This document shows positions 1 through 7,899 of a stretch of 24,230 nt of DNA, one piece after another; position 1 is the first letter of the stretch; each line of letters begins with the position of its first letter. The notes under the pieces are model-generated. The model was given only the letters and a program-made list of their open reading frames with translations. It ran no database searches and was not told the DNA's origin. The stretch spans positions 1-24,230 of the forward strand of contig JBBILG010000018.1 of NCBI GenBank assembly GCA_037445085.1, in the 5' to 3' direction. The translations under genes and the position numbers were made by a program. This DNA is from JBBILG01 sp037445085. Its GTDB lineage: Bacteria; Pseudomonadota; Gammaproteobacteria; Burkholderiales; Methylophilaceae.

Positions 1-317
1 CCCCAGGCGATCAGGATGCGAGCGGTATAGCCGGGGGATACGGTGACGGCGTCGGTCATGGGCACGGTGTTGGCGGGCACGGAGGCAAAGCCGATGCCCT
101 CACGCGGCGCGGGCGCGGCCCCGGCAGGGTTGCCCAACCCGCCCGCCAGGCCGCCGCCCAGCAGGGTCATGGCCGCAGCGCCCGCGGAAATCTTCAGGAA
201 GTCGCGCCGGCTGGTGCGGCGCTGCGCGATCAGCTCCAGAATGGAAGGTTGGGCCGAATCGTTGCTGACCGCCTGGTCGGGGTGGCGCCGGCAGTCGGGG
301 TGCAGGTCGCTGCTCAT
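1..317 (-). CDS. PhoX-family (DUF839) Tat-exported phosphatase, N-terminal part only
   Basis: Reading from the ATG at 317 leftwards gives an open frame of about 105 residues that runs off the window edge. Near residues 35-42 is a twin-arginine signal with core SRRDFLK, followed by a hydrophobic Ala/Gly/Leu stretch, so the protein is probably exported folded to the periplasm. The last residues seen include the pattern VSPGYTARILIAWG, typical of the start of the mature domain in PhoX/DUF839 proteins, which are calcium- and iron-dependent phosphatases releasing phosphate from organic esters. A purine-rich AGGAAA lies just upstream of the ATG. The gene is transcribed away from the pilus operon and shares a divergent intergenic region with it. 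The catalytic domain lies outside the window, so only family membership is claimed, not substrate. Confidence 0.75.
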   Translation of the reverse strand, partial: MSSDLHPDCRRHPDQAVSNDSAQPSILELIAQRRTSRRDFLKISAGAAAMTLLGGGLAGGLGNPAGAAPAPREGIGFASVPANTVPMTDAVTVSPGYTARILIAW

Positions 318-465
318 GCAAGGTTTCCTGTTGGATGGGGCAACTTTCCCATTTTCCGGGGACGCCGTGCATGCTACCAGCTTTTCCGGCCAGTCGGTGC
401 CGACTGCGCGGATTGCAGGTCGCTGCCGCCACACAAGTGCATATAGCGGCTGCGCGCAACCAGAA

Positions 466-483
466 CTGGCTGATATCAGCCAG
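466..483. promoter_or_regulatory. 18-bp perfect palindrome, candidate activator/operator site
   Basis: The sequence CTGGCTGATATCAGCCAG is identical to its own reverse complement over 18 bp. It is centred about 133 bp upstream of the start site predicted from the sigma-54-type promoter at 582-597. That is the usual distance for an upstream activator site of a bacterial enhancer-binding protein. Dimeric regulator binding is an inference; no cognate regulator gene is in the window. Confidence 0.5.
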
Positions 484-581
484 AATCAACGGCTTGCCGC
501 CCCAAGCCCCCTTGCTCCATGATCCATCCGGGCAAGCGCCGGACACGGCCTGCCGCGAACCTTGTGCCGGGTATCAGTCCA

Positions 582-597
582 TGGCATCAATATTGCT
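582..597 (+). promoter_or_regulatory. Sigma-54 (-24/-12) promoter candidate for the Tad operon
   Basis: The sequence TGGCATCAATATTGCT matches the RpoN consensus TGGCACG-N4-TTGCW in the TGGCA and TTGCT blocks with exact spacing between the invariant GG and GC. Transcription would begin near 608, only a few bases before the ATG at 612. In that case the GGAAG at 601-605 could not act as the ribosome binding site and the ATG at 633 becomes the more likely start on this transcript. Confidence 0.6.
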
Positions 598-611
598 TTT
601 GGAAGTCTCCG

Positions 612-2615
612 ATGCCAACACCGAATCACAGCATGTCCGCCGTCTTCACGTGCCTGCTGGCCCTGCTGCTGGGTCTGGCCGGCATTGCCCGCGCCGAGCC
701 TCCGCTCATGGAAATCACGCTGGGGCATTCCCGCACCATCTGGATCGAGGAAGACATCGCCACAGCCGCGCTCGGCAACCCCGACATCGCGGAAGTCGTG
801 GTCGTCAAACCGAACACCCTGCTCATCAACGGCAAGGCATCCGGGGCGACATCCCTCACCCTGTTCGGCAAGAGCGGGCACCTCTACGACTACCGGCTGC
901 TAGTGACGCGCGACCTCTCGCTGTTGCGCAGCCATCTCAGAAAGCTGGATGACGGGATACACGTGGAAACCGACCCCAACGGCGATGCCGTCGTGCTGAC
1001 CGGCATGGTGGCCACCAAGGCCATCATCGACGCGGCAGAGGCTGCCGCGATCCGCTTTTTCGCGGAGACGACCGCCGCCGTCCGCCTCCAGCCGCGCGAG
1101 GTGCGCGAGAGTGTCATCAGCGTGCCGGCCGGCACGCCCGACGCGGCGGCCCAGCCACAGCCCACGGTCATTCCCGGCGCAAGAAACGGCCTCGCCACCA
1201 TCGAGCAGACCATGGCCGGCAACACCCAAGTGCGCGTCATCAACCTGCTAATGACGGCCGAGGTCCTGCTGCCGCCCGCCCAGCAGATGGAAAGGCTGCT
1301 CAGGCAGGTGGACCCGCGCATCAGCGTCACCCAGGTCAACGAGGTTTTCGTGCTCAAGGGCAGGGTCGCAACCCCGGCCGCCCTGTCGCGCGCGCTTGCC
1401 ATGGCGGACCGCTTTGTCAGCCAGGAAGCCAGCCCCGACATCCGTGTGTTCAGCGACCAGGGTGGCGTGCTGGCCGGGGACCTCACCGGCCAGCGTGACG
1501 AGGGTGTCGAGCCGGTGGATCCGGTGCTGTCGGTGCAGCAGATCGGCGGCACGGGTGCCCGCAGCGGCCGCACGGGTGCCCGCAGCGGCGGCACGGGTGG
1601 CCGTGGCGGCGTTGGTGGTGGCGGCGCGGCCGCCGGCCTCAGGCAACCGCTGCACGAGAACAAGGGCAATCTGGCCCAGAACATTTCCCGCGGCGACGTG
1701 GTCACGGCCGCTGCCGGCCTGGTCATGAGCCTGCTGCAGGTGGACGAGCAGCCGCGCGTGGAAATGCAATTGCGCATCGTGGCCGTGGACCGCAACAGGA
1801 CCGATGAACTGGGCATCGACTGGCGCCTGGATGGCAACAGGATTTCCATCGGCAGCCTGCACGGCGGAGTCGTGAGCACCCTGCCCGCGCCCACCAGCAG
1901 CGCGCCGATCGACACCGGCAGCGCCAACCTGATCGCCGCCTTCTTCCCCGGTTCCTACAGCATCCAGGCCTTCCTGCGCGCCGTCGAGGACAAGGGCGCG
2001 GCCAACACCCTCTCCGAACCGCTGCTCACGGCGGTGAGCGGCGAATCCACCAGCTTCCTGGTCGGCGGCTCCATCCCCGTCCCGACGCAGACCCTGGTCC
2101 CGGGCACCCCGACAGCCAACCCGATTGGCGCGACCAACGTGCTTTATCTGGACTACGGCCTCAAGCTGATCGTGCGCCCGACGGTGCTGGAAAACGGCAA
2201 GATTTCCATCGTGCTCGACCAGTCCATCAGCGAGCCGGATTACGGCAGGCAGATCAAGCTCCTGGGCGAGCCGGTTCCGGCTTTCACCCAGCGCACCGTG
2301 AGCACCGTGACCGAGGCGGAAGACGGCGAAACCTGGGCAGTGGCCGGGCTGATCACCGAGGAAGTGAGCCGCAAGCTGCGTGCAGTGCCTTTCATTTCCA
2401 GGGTGCCGGTGCTGGGCGCGCTGTTCCGCAACAAGACCGACAAGGATAGCCGCACCGAGCTGATGATCACCGTCACCGCGCGCCGCATCGGCGCCGCCGC
2501 CCAAGTCACCGCCCTGCGCGACGCGGAGGCGCCGCAAGGGCTTACCCTGCCCGGTGCACCGGCCGATGCCGCCGGACGCGCCGGCCACGATCCCGCAAGC
2601 CTCCCCGCACCATGA
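612..2615 (+). CDS. cpaC: Tad pilus secretin CpaC/RcpA
   Basis: This outer-membrane secretin should form the channel through which the Flp pilus leaves the cell. From the ATG at 612 it has 667 residues. There is a signal peptide (hydrophobic core about residues 8-26, ending ARA), then the pilus-formation N-terminal domain (about 27-115), two BON-like segments (about 115-160 and 230-275), a Gly-rich tandem-repeat linker (about 312-340) and a C-terminal secretin domain containing VPVLGALF and ending in a TELMITVTARR segment typical of the family. The 612 start has GGAAG six bases upstream. The alternative ATG at 633 would give 660 residues and suits a transcript starting near 608. The stop overlaps the next start by 4 bp (ATGA), so translational coupling is likely. 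It is the first gene of the plus-strand Tad operon. It is longer than many CpaC proteins, partly because of the linker. Confidence 0.93.
   Translation: MPTPNHSMSAVFTCLLALLLGLAGIARAEPPLMEITLGHSRTIWIEEDIATAALGNPDIAEVVVVKPNTLLINGKASGATSLTLFGKSGHLYDYRLLVTRDLSLLRSHLRKLDDGIHVETDPNGDAVVLTGMVATKAIIDAAEAAAIRFFAETTAAVRLQPREVRESVISVPAGTPDAAAQPQPTVIPGARNGLATIEQTMAGNTQVRVINLLMTAEVLLPPAQQMERLLRQVDPRISVTQVNEVFVLKGRVATPAALSRALAMADRFVSQEASPDIRVFSDQGGVLAGDLTGQRDEGVEPVDPVLSVQQIGGTGARSGRTGARSGGTGGRGGVGGGGAAAGLRQPLHENKGNLAQNISRGDVVTAAAGLVMSLLQVDEQPRVEMQLRIVAVDRNRTDELGIDWRLDGNRISIGSLHGGVVSTLPAPTSSAPIDTGSANLIAAFFPGSYSIQAFLRAVEDKGAANTLSEPLLTAVSGESTSFLVGGSIPVPTQTLVPGTPTANPIGATNVLYLDYGLKLIVRPTVLENGKISIVLDQSISEPDYGRQIKLLGEPVPAFTQRTVSTVTEAEDGETWAVAGLITEEVSRKLRAVPFISRVPVLGALFRNKTDKDSRTELMITVTARRIGAAAQVTALRDAEAPQGLTLPGAPADAAGRAGHDPASLPAP
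1551..1613 (+). repeat. 21-bp in-frame tandem repeat in the secretin linker
   Basis: Copies begin at 1551, 1572 and 1593 with a period of 21 bp. The first two differ at one base and encode TGARSGR and TGARSGG; the third is degenerate (TGGRGGV) and runs into a Gly-rich stretch. The period is a multiple of three, so slippage would change linker length without a frameshift. Confidence 0.85.
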
Positions 2616-3238
2616 GCACACGCCGCAAACTGATCCTGATCGGAGCCGTGGCCGTCCTGGTCATTTTCGTGCTGCTCACCCTGGCGCAGAATTGGGGCAA
2701 GGCCACCGCGCAGCGCGACATCAGGCGCGCGGAAAGCGCGGCCGCGGCCTGCATCGCCAATCCCGGCGGCGGCGCGCAGCAGTGCGAGTTCGCGGCCAGG
2801 GAAATCGGTGCGGCGCTGCCGGAAATCGAGCGGTCGGGAAAACAGGAGCTGATCCTGCGGACGCAGAAAACCCTGGCCCAGGTCCACATGGCGACCGGCA
2901 AGCACATGGAAGCGGCCGGTCTCTATGTCAAGGTGGCCGCGGCCCATCCACAGCAGAGCGCTCCTTACCGCGACGTCGCCGAGGCGTATTCGCTGGCGGG
3001 CAGGCACCGCGCGGCGGAGCGCTATGCCCGGCTTTCCGTGCAGCTCCAGCCCGACGACTGGCGGGCGCATGCCCATCACGGCCGCATCCTGGCGCGTGCC
3101 GGAAAGTCCGCGGAAGCTGTGGTGGCACTGGAAGAGGCTCTGGCACAGGCTCCCGCGGAACAGCGGCGCGCCATCGAGCACATGCTGCGGCAGGTCGAGG
3201 CGCGCCTGCCCGCAGCCGTGGCGGGTGAAAACGGATAG
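2612..3238 (+). CDS. Membrane-anchored TPR protein, TadD-like
   Basis: The protein has 208 residues. A single transmembrane helix at about residues 7-27 follows a short basic start (STRRK), placing the rest in the periplasm or anchored at the inner membrane. Residues about 90-190 form three TPR-like helix pairs, with signature spacing in the segments around QVHMATGKHMEAAGLY, AEAYSLAGRHRAAERYA and GRILARAGKSAEAVVALEEA. Canonical TadD proteins are TPR lipoproteins that help pilus assembly at the outer membrane; here no lipobox cysteine is seen at the N-terminus, so it is a TadD-like protein by fold and position only. It overlaps cpaC by 4 bp and lies 76 bp before cpaE. That gap contains a 20-codon frame at 3242-3304, which is not called as a gene. 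Confidence 0.8.
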   Translation: MSTRRKLILIGAVAVLVIFVLLTLAQNWGKATAQRDIRRAESAAAACIANPGGGAQQCEFAAREIGAALPEIERSGKQELILRTQKTLAQVHMATGKHMEAAGLYVKVAAAHPQQSAPYRDVAEAYSLAGRHRAAERYARLSVQLQPDDWRAHAHHGRILARAGKSAEAVVALEEALAQAPAEQRRAIEHMLRQVEARLPAAVAGENG

Positions 3239-3314
3239 GCCATGGACACGCTCCGTCTGGCCGACCTGGCCGTGTGCTGCGCCCAGGACCACAAGCACGG
3301 TTGAGTGAACGGAC

Positions 3315-4505
3315 ATGCGCATCCTCATCATCAGCAGTCAGGAGAGCTTCCGGCAATCGGTGCAGGCGGCCTGCCTGCGCTACGCCGAAGCCATCGTCAG
3401 CCTGCGCACCGCCGACTCCATCGGCCAGGGGCTGGATCTCGCCGTGCAGGTGGAAGCGCAACTCGTGTTCGTCGATCTCACCCGCAACGCCGAGGCCGGC
3501 CTGCTCGCCATCGGGCAATTGGCCCAGGTCAAGAACCGCATGGTGGTGGCGAGCGCCGACAAACTGACCACCGAGCTGATGGCCCGCGCCATCCGCGCCG
3601 GCGCGCAGGAAATCCTGGTGCAGCCGCCGCAGGAAGAGGAAGTGCACGAGATCATCGCCAAGGCAGCGGCACTGCTCGACGCCAAGAACCTCCTCCAGCC
3701 GCCGCGCGAAGGCAAGGTCTTCGTCTGCTTTTCCAGCAAGGGAGGGGTCGGCAAAACCACCATATCCTGCAATCTCGGCGCCATCCTGGCCGAGCGGCTG
3801 GGGCCGGGCAGGGTGGCGCTGATCGATGCCAATACCCAGGCGCCCAACGTCGCCCCCATGCTGGACCTGCGCCCGGAGCACTGGCTGCGCGACGCCATCC
3901 AGGAATACCGGCGGCTGGACTCCGAAATGCTGCACCAGTTCATGACCTCTCACCCGAGCGGGCTGGAAGTGCTCGCGCACAGCACGGACAATCCGTTGGG
4001 GCTGGATTTCACCGAGGATCAGCTCTCCAAGATTCTCCTGGTGGCCAAGGGCACCTACGACTACACCATCATCGACACCTTTCCGCTGCTCTCCAGCCTC
4101 AATCTGGCCATCATGGACCTGGCCGACAGGATCTTGCTGGTCACCGAAAGCGTGGTGCCGGCACTGCGCAGCGCCAAGTACAACCTGCAGACGCTGGAAC
4201 AGGCCGGCTACGGGCAGAACCGCATCGAAGTGATCCTCAACCGCTACACCCGCTTTCGCGGCAACGTCACGCCCGAACTGGTGGGGGAATCGCTCAACTG
4301 GCCGATCCGCCACGTGCTGCCCTACGACGTCCATGCCACCATCTCCGCCAACAACGGGCAGGCGATCTGCGATCTGTTCCCGGAACAGAATCTGACCCTG
4401 GCGCTGTCGCAACTCGCGGACACCCTGACGGGAGTGGAAATCCCGATCGTGGAGCCCGGCATCCTGCAGAAAATGATCAACCAGGTCAGGGCGCTGCTGA
4501 CATGA
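3315..4505 (+). CDS. cpaE: Pilus assembly ATPase-like localisation protein CpaE/TadZ
   Basis: The protein has 396 residues. An N-terminal receiver-like domain (about 1-125) keeps an Asp at residue 54 at the end of beta-3 but has SSQ where true receivers have the acidic pair after beta-1, so normal phosphotransfer is doubtful. From about residue 136 follows a MinD/ParA-like domain with deviant Walker A KGGVGKTT at 142-149 and the Asp of ALIDAN after it. TadZ/CpaE proteins place the Tad machine at a defined site in the cell and bind ATP. The start ATG at 3315 lies 10 bp after the stop of a 20-codon frame and has no strong Shine-Dalgarno. Its stop overlaps the tadA start (ATGA at 4502-4505). The same DNA is open in a second frame throughout, which is a GC-bias shadow. 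Confidence 0.92.
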   Translation: MRILIISSQESFRQSVQAACLRYAEAIVSLRTADSIGQGLDLAVQVEAQLVFVDLTRNAEAGLLAIGQLAQVKNRMVVASADKLTTELMARAIRAGAQEILVQPPQEEEVHEIIAKAAALLDAKNLLQPPREGKVFVCFSSKGGVGKTTISCNLGAILAERLGPGRVALIDANTQAPNVAPMLDLRPEHWLRDAIQEYRRLDSEMLHQFMTSHPSGLEVLAHSTDNPLGLDFTEDQLSKILLVAKGTYDYTIIDTFPLLSSLNLAIMDLADRILLVTESVVPALRSAKYNLQTLEQAGYGQNRIEVILNRYTRFRGNVTPELVGESLNWPIRHVLPYDVHATISANNGQAICDLFPEQNLTLALSQLADTLTGVEIPIVEPGILQKMINQVRALLT

Positions 4506-5893
4506 ACGAGCGCAGCGACACCCAGAACAACATCCTCTCCATGCGTGAGGCCCTGCGACGCCAGGACCCCCACCATCGCAACCTGCTGGTCGAGCGCGTC
4601 ACCGCGCTCAACGCCGGCCACCCCATTGCACAGGATACTGCCGAACAGCAGACCTCGAGCGGCTATGCGCAAATCCGCCACCGCCTGCACCGCGGCCTCA
4701 TCGAGCTGCTCAACCCGCAGGCCGTCGCCCACGCCACGGTAGGGCAGATGCAGGCGGCCATCGAACAGTACGTGGCCAGCGTCACCGCCGAGGAAAACCT
4801 GCCGCTGTCACGCGTCGAGCGCCTGCGCCTGCTCGACGACCTGCTGTACGAAGTGATGGGGCTGGGCCCGCTCTCCCCGCTGATGGCGGATGCCACCGTC
4901 TCCGACATCCTGGTCAACGGCCCGCACCAGGTATTCGTGGAGCGCCACGGCCTGCTGGAACTCACCGATGTGCGCTTCCACGACGACGAGCACCTCATGC
5001 TCACCATCGAGCGCATCCTCGCGCGCACCGGCCGCCGCGTGGATATCGCATCGCCCATGGCCGATGCGCGCCTGCCCGACGGCAGCCGGGTCAACGTCAT
5101 CATTCCGCCGCTGGCGGTGCGCGGCCCCACCATGTCCATCCGCCGCTTCATGCGCGACGTGCTCCGCATCGAGGAATTGGTAGAAAGCGGCTCGCTGACC
5201 GCCGAAGCCTCCAGATTCCTGCAACAAGCCGTCAAGGCGCGGCTGAACGTCATCATCTCCGGCGGCACCGGCTCGGGCAAGACCACCATGCTCAACTGCC
5301 TGTCGCAGTTCATCCCCGATGGCGAGCGCATCGTCACCGTGGAAGACACGGCGGAACTCCAGCTCCACCACCAGCACCTGGTCACCCTGGAAGCGCGCCC
5401 GGCCAACACCGAAGGCCAGGGCACCATCACCATTCGCGACCTGGTGCGCAATACCCTGCGCATGCGCCCGGACCGCATCATCATTGGCGAAGTGCGGGGG
5501 GCCGAGGCGCTGGACATGCTGCAGGCGATGAACACCGGCCACGACGGCTCGCTCGCCACCCTGCACTCCAACAGCCCGCGCGACACCTTGTCGCGCCTGG
5601 AAACCATGATGCTGATGGCCGACCTGGAACTGCCGCAGCGCGTGCTGCGCGAGCAGATCGCCTCCGCCTTGCAGCTCATCGTGCATCTCAACCGCTATGC
5701 GGACGGCAAGCGCAAGGTCGCCAACATCACCGAGATCACCGGGCTGGACGATGGCGTCGTGCTGATGCAGGACCTCTTCACCACCCGCCGCGAAGGCCAT
5801 GCCATGGTCATGCGCAGCTGCGGCATCGTGCCCAACCTGGCGGAGCTGATGCACGAGCGCGGGGTGGAAATCGAGCCCGCCTGGTTCAAGTAG
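4502..5893 (+). CDS. tadA: Tad pilus assembly ATPase TadA/CpaF
   Basis: This 463-residue hexameric secretion ATPase of the PulE/VirB11 family powers Flp pilus assembly at the cytoplasmic face of the inner membrane. After a poorly conserved N-terminus (1-about 60) comes the N-terminal domain, then Walker A GGTGSGKTT at residues 254-262, a Walker B-type segment around GEVRG (329-333) and the conserved His box starting at His347 (HDGSLATLHSNSP). The start chosen is the ATG at 4502 inside the cpaE stop, giving a 4-bp overlap and probable translational coupling; the frame is open much further upstream, but only as an overlap with cpaE. All catalytic motifs are intact and the length is normal for CpaF. 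Confidence 0.95.
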   Translation: MNERSDTQNNILSMREALRRQDPHHRNLLVERVTALNAGHPIAQDTAEQQTSSGYAQIRHRLHRGLIELLNPQAVAHATVGQMQAAIEQYVASVTAEENLPLSRVERLRLLDDLLYEVMGLGPLSPLMADATVSDILVNGPHQVFVERHGLLELTDVRFHDDEHLMLTIERILARTGRRVDIASPMADARLPDGSRVNVIIPPLAVRGPTMSIRRFMRDVLRIEELVESGSLTAEASRFLQQAVKARLNVIISGGTGSGKTTMLNCLSQFIPDGERIVTVEDTAELQLHHQHLVTLEARPANTEGQGTITIRDLVRNTLRMRPDRIIIGEVRGAEALDMLQAMNTGHDGSLATLHSNSPRDTLSRLETMMLMADLELPQRVLREQIASALQLIVHLNRYADGKRKVANITEITGLDDGVVLMQDLFTTRREGHAMVMRSCGIVPNLAELMHERGVEIEPAWFK

Positions 5894-5905
5894 CCTCGCG
5901 AACCG

Positions 5906-6856
5906 ATGCTGGTGACGGCGATCTTCCTGCTGGCCGGCCTGCTGGCACTGCTCCTGCTGGTCAACTATTTCTTCGAGGCGCACCGCGACCGCACCCGCGA
6001 ACGCCTGCTGGCCGGCGTCAACCAGACCGAGGAGGAGGAAGTCAGCCTGTGGGCTGACGCCGCCGACCTGCTCCAGATCACCGCCATCCAGCGCGTGCTG
6101 GAAGAATCCATCCTGGCGCGCCGCTTTGCCCACCTGCTGAAGAAATCCGGCCTGCGGCTGACCCTGACGCAGGCATTCCTGCTCACCCTGCTCATCACCG
6201 CCATCTGCGCGGGTGCGGCCTACGGCGTGACCGGCATGGGGGTGGCCGCGGCGGCGGCCCTGCTGCTGGCGCCCCTCCTGACATGGTTCCTCCTAACGCA
6301 GCTGGCCGCCTGGCGCACGCGCAAGCACGACAGCCAGTTGCCGGCCCTGATCTCGCAGCTCATCACCACGCTGCGCTCGGGCGGCACGCCCATCCAGGCC
6401 ATGCAATCCGCCGCGCAGAACGCCCCTTCGCCAGTGCGCGAATCCATGGCCGACCTGCTGCACACGATCCAGATCGGCGTGCCGGCAATACAGGCCTGGC
6501 GCGAATGGGCGCAATTCTGGGACACCCGGGCAACCCAGATGCTCGCCCTCGGGGTGCGCCTGAAATGGGAAGCCGGGGGCCAGATGACCGCCATTCTCAG
6601 CCACATCCAGGAGTCACTGGAGTTTCATCGCCGCATGGAATTGCGCGTGCTGACCATCACCGCGCAGGCCCGGCTGTCCGCCTACATCCTCACCGCCCTG
6701 CCGTTCGTGATCGGCCTGATGACCTACAGCATCCGCCCCACCCTGTTCGAGCAGATGATCGATGACGAATTCGGCAGAAAGGCGCTGATTTTCACCGGCG
6801 CACTCATGGTGGTGGGCTTCATCTGGCTGCGCAAGATCGCCAAGCTGGAGAACTAG
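5906..6856 (+). CDS. tadB: Tad inner-membrane platform protein TadB
   Basis: The protein has 316 residues: an N-terminal transmembrane helix (about 3-23), a cytoplasmic charged segment, a pair of hydrophobic segments (about 90-130), a T2SSF (GspF/PilC-like) domain (about 150-240, containing LRSGGTPIQAMQSAA and KWEAGGQMTAIL) and two C-terminal helices (about 255-305). TadB and TadC are thought to form the inner-membrane platform on which TadA acts. It starts 12 bp after tadA and ends 3 bp before tadC. The ribosome binding site is weak, consistent with coupling in a dense operon. Confidence 0.92.
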   Translation: MLVTAIFLLAGLLALLLLVNYFFEAHRDRTRERLLAGVNQTEEEEVSLWADAADLLQITAIQRVLEESILARRFAHLLKKSGLRLTLTQAFLLTLLITAICAGAAYGVTGMGVAAAAALLLAPLLTWFLLTQLAAWRTRKHDSQLPALISQLITTLRSGGTPIQAMQSAAQNAPSPVRESMADLLHTIQIGVPAIQAWREWAQFWDTRATQMLALGVRLKWEAGGQMTAILSHIQESLEFHRRMELRVLTITAQARLSAYILTALPFVIGLMTYSIRPTLFEQMIDDEFGRKALIFTGALMVVGFIWLRKIAKLEN

Positions 6857-6859
6857 CCC

Positions 6860-7723
6860 GTGTTCACACTGCTGCCCGTCGGCATCTTGCTGGCAGTCGT
6901 CGGCTTCGTCATCTGGCGACTGCGCCGCGATGCGAAAATGCGCGAGCGCCTGGCCTTCGGCTTCCGCGAACCCGTCGAGGAAGAAGTCGAGGACCTCAGC
7001 GCCGGCGATTACGGCCTCACCGGCCGGGAACGCTTCTACTACCACCTGCAGAAATTCTTCGAGAGCGGTCGCGGCCGCCTGCTGCTGTTCTCGACCGGCG
7101 CCGGCATCGCGGCATTGACCGGTCTGCTCACCGGCATGAGCCTGAATCAGATCGCCACCACCAGTCTGGCCGGCGGTCTTGGCATCCTGCTTATCGCCAT
7201 GACCCTGCTGGCCATGCGCCGCAACAAGAATGCAAGGATGGTCACGCAGGAATTGCCCAATACGCTGGAAATGCTCTCCGCGCTGATGGAAGGCGGCCTG
7301 GCATTCGAGGCTTCGCTCGCCCACATCCTGCGCGAGGCGAACCTCAAGCACCCGCTCTATTTCGATCTGGAAGTGATGAGCGAAGCCATGCGCCGCGGCC
7401 GGCGCCGCTCCGAGGCCTTGCGGCTGTGGGCGCAGCGCTGCAATCTGACGGCGGTGGCCGACGTCACATCCGGCCTCATCCAGGCCGAGCAGACCAGCGC
7501 CTCCCTGGGGCCGGTGCTGCGCCACCATGCCCAGGCCCTGCTGCGCGAGAACGAAGGCGAGGTCCAGCGCCGCGCCGAGCGCCTGCCCATCCGCATGCTG
7601 CTGCCCATGGTGCTCACCATTTTCCCCGCCGTGCTCATCGTCGCCGCCTTGCCGTCCTTCCTGAGAATTTTCCGTGTCATGGAAGAAATCATGGGCGGCG
7701 TGGCGAGAACGGTCGGCGGTTGA
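6860..7723 (+). CDS. tadC: Tad inner-membrane platform protein TadC
   Basis: The protein has 287 residues and a GTG start at 6860, three bases after the tadB stop. It has a short N-terminal helix (about 1-18), a pair of transmembrane segments at about 73-115, a T2SSF domain at about 128-235 (around LPNTLEMLSALMEGGLAFEASL) and a C-terminal hydrophobic segment (about 245-265, PMVLTIFPAVLIVAALPSF). It partners TadB in the pilus platform. It is the last canonical tad gene on this strand; a MITE-like element begins about 20 bp after its stop. Confidence 0.92.
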   Translation: MFTLLPVGILLAVVGFVIWRLRRDAKMRERLAFGFREPVEEEVEDLSAGDYGLTGRERFYYHLQKFFESGRGRLLLFSTGAGIAALTGLLTGMSLNQIATTSLAGGLGILLIAMTLLAMRRNKNARMVTQELPNTLEMLSALMEGGLAFEASLAHILREANLKHPLYFDLEVMSEAMRRGRRRSEALRLWAQRCNLTAVADVTSGLIQAEQTSASLGPVLRHHAQALLRENEGEVQRRAERLPIRMLLPMVLTIFPAVLIVAALPSFLRIFRVMEEIMGGVARTVGG

Positions 7724-7744
7724 CGAGCCGGATGAAAGAGAGAA

Positions 7745-7887
7745 GGCAACCCTGAACAAGTGAGCGAGCGGGATGCAGCGCAAGGCGCACGGAGCGCAGA
7801 ACGCGAGACCCATCCAATGGATAGGCGAGCGGGCAAGCACCGCGCAACGCCGCGATTCGCCCGCGCAGCCACTGGTTCAGGGATTCC
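7745..7887. repeat. MITE-like 143-bp element 1 with imperfect terminal inverted repeats
   Basis: The two ends form an inverted repeat of about 28 bp with roughly three-quarters identity. Its core is CCCTGAACAAGTG (7750-7762), facing the complement of CCCTGAACCAGTG (7870-7882), 12 of 13 identical. No gene lies inside. It occupies most of the gap between tadC and the DUF192 gene, and its right end lies 12 bp before the DUF192 start. No target-site duplication is obvious. Confidence 0.55.
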
Positions 7888-7899
7888 ATAACGAAACCC

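Larger units (their letters stand above)
318..611. promoter_or_regulatory. Divergent intergenic region between phoX-like gene and cpaC
   Basis: No gene-like reading frame with a ribosome binding site was found here. The region must drive the PhoX-like gene leftwards and the Tad operon rightwards. Two specific signals are annotated separately: an 18-bp perfect palindrome and a sigma-54-type promoter. No clear promoter for the PhoX-like gene was recognised. Confidence 0.6.

Noticed and set aside
3242..3304. 20-codon frame between the TPR gene and cpaE
   Set aside because: It starts with ATG and ends 10 bp before cpaE, but it has no family signature and only a weak ribosome site overlapping the previous stop. 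It could be a leader peptide, but nothing supports that.
3305..4501. Long open frame over cpaE, in frame with tadA
   Set aside because: It overlaps the full cpaE gene, whose motifs are clear, has Arg/Gly/Ala-rich composition typical of shadow frames in GC-rich DNA, and tadA has a proper start at 4502.
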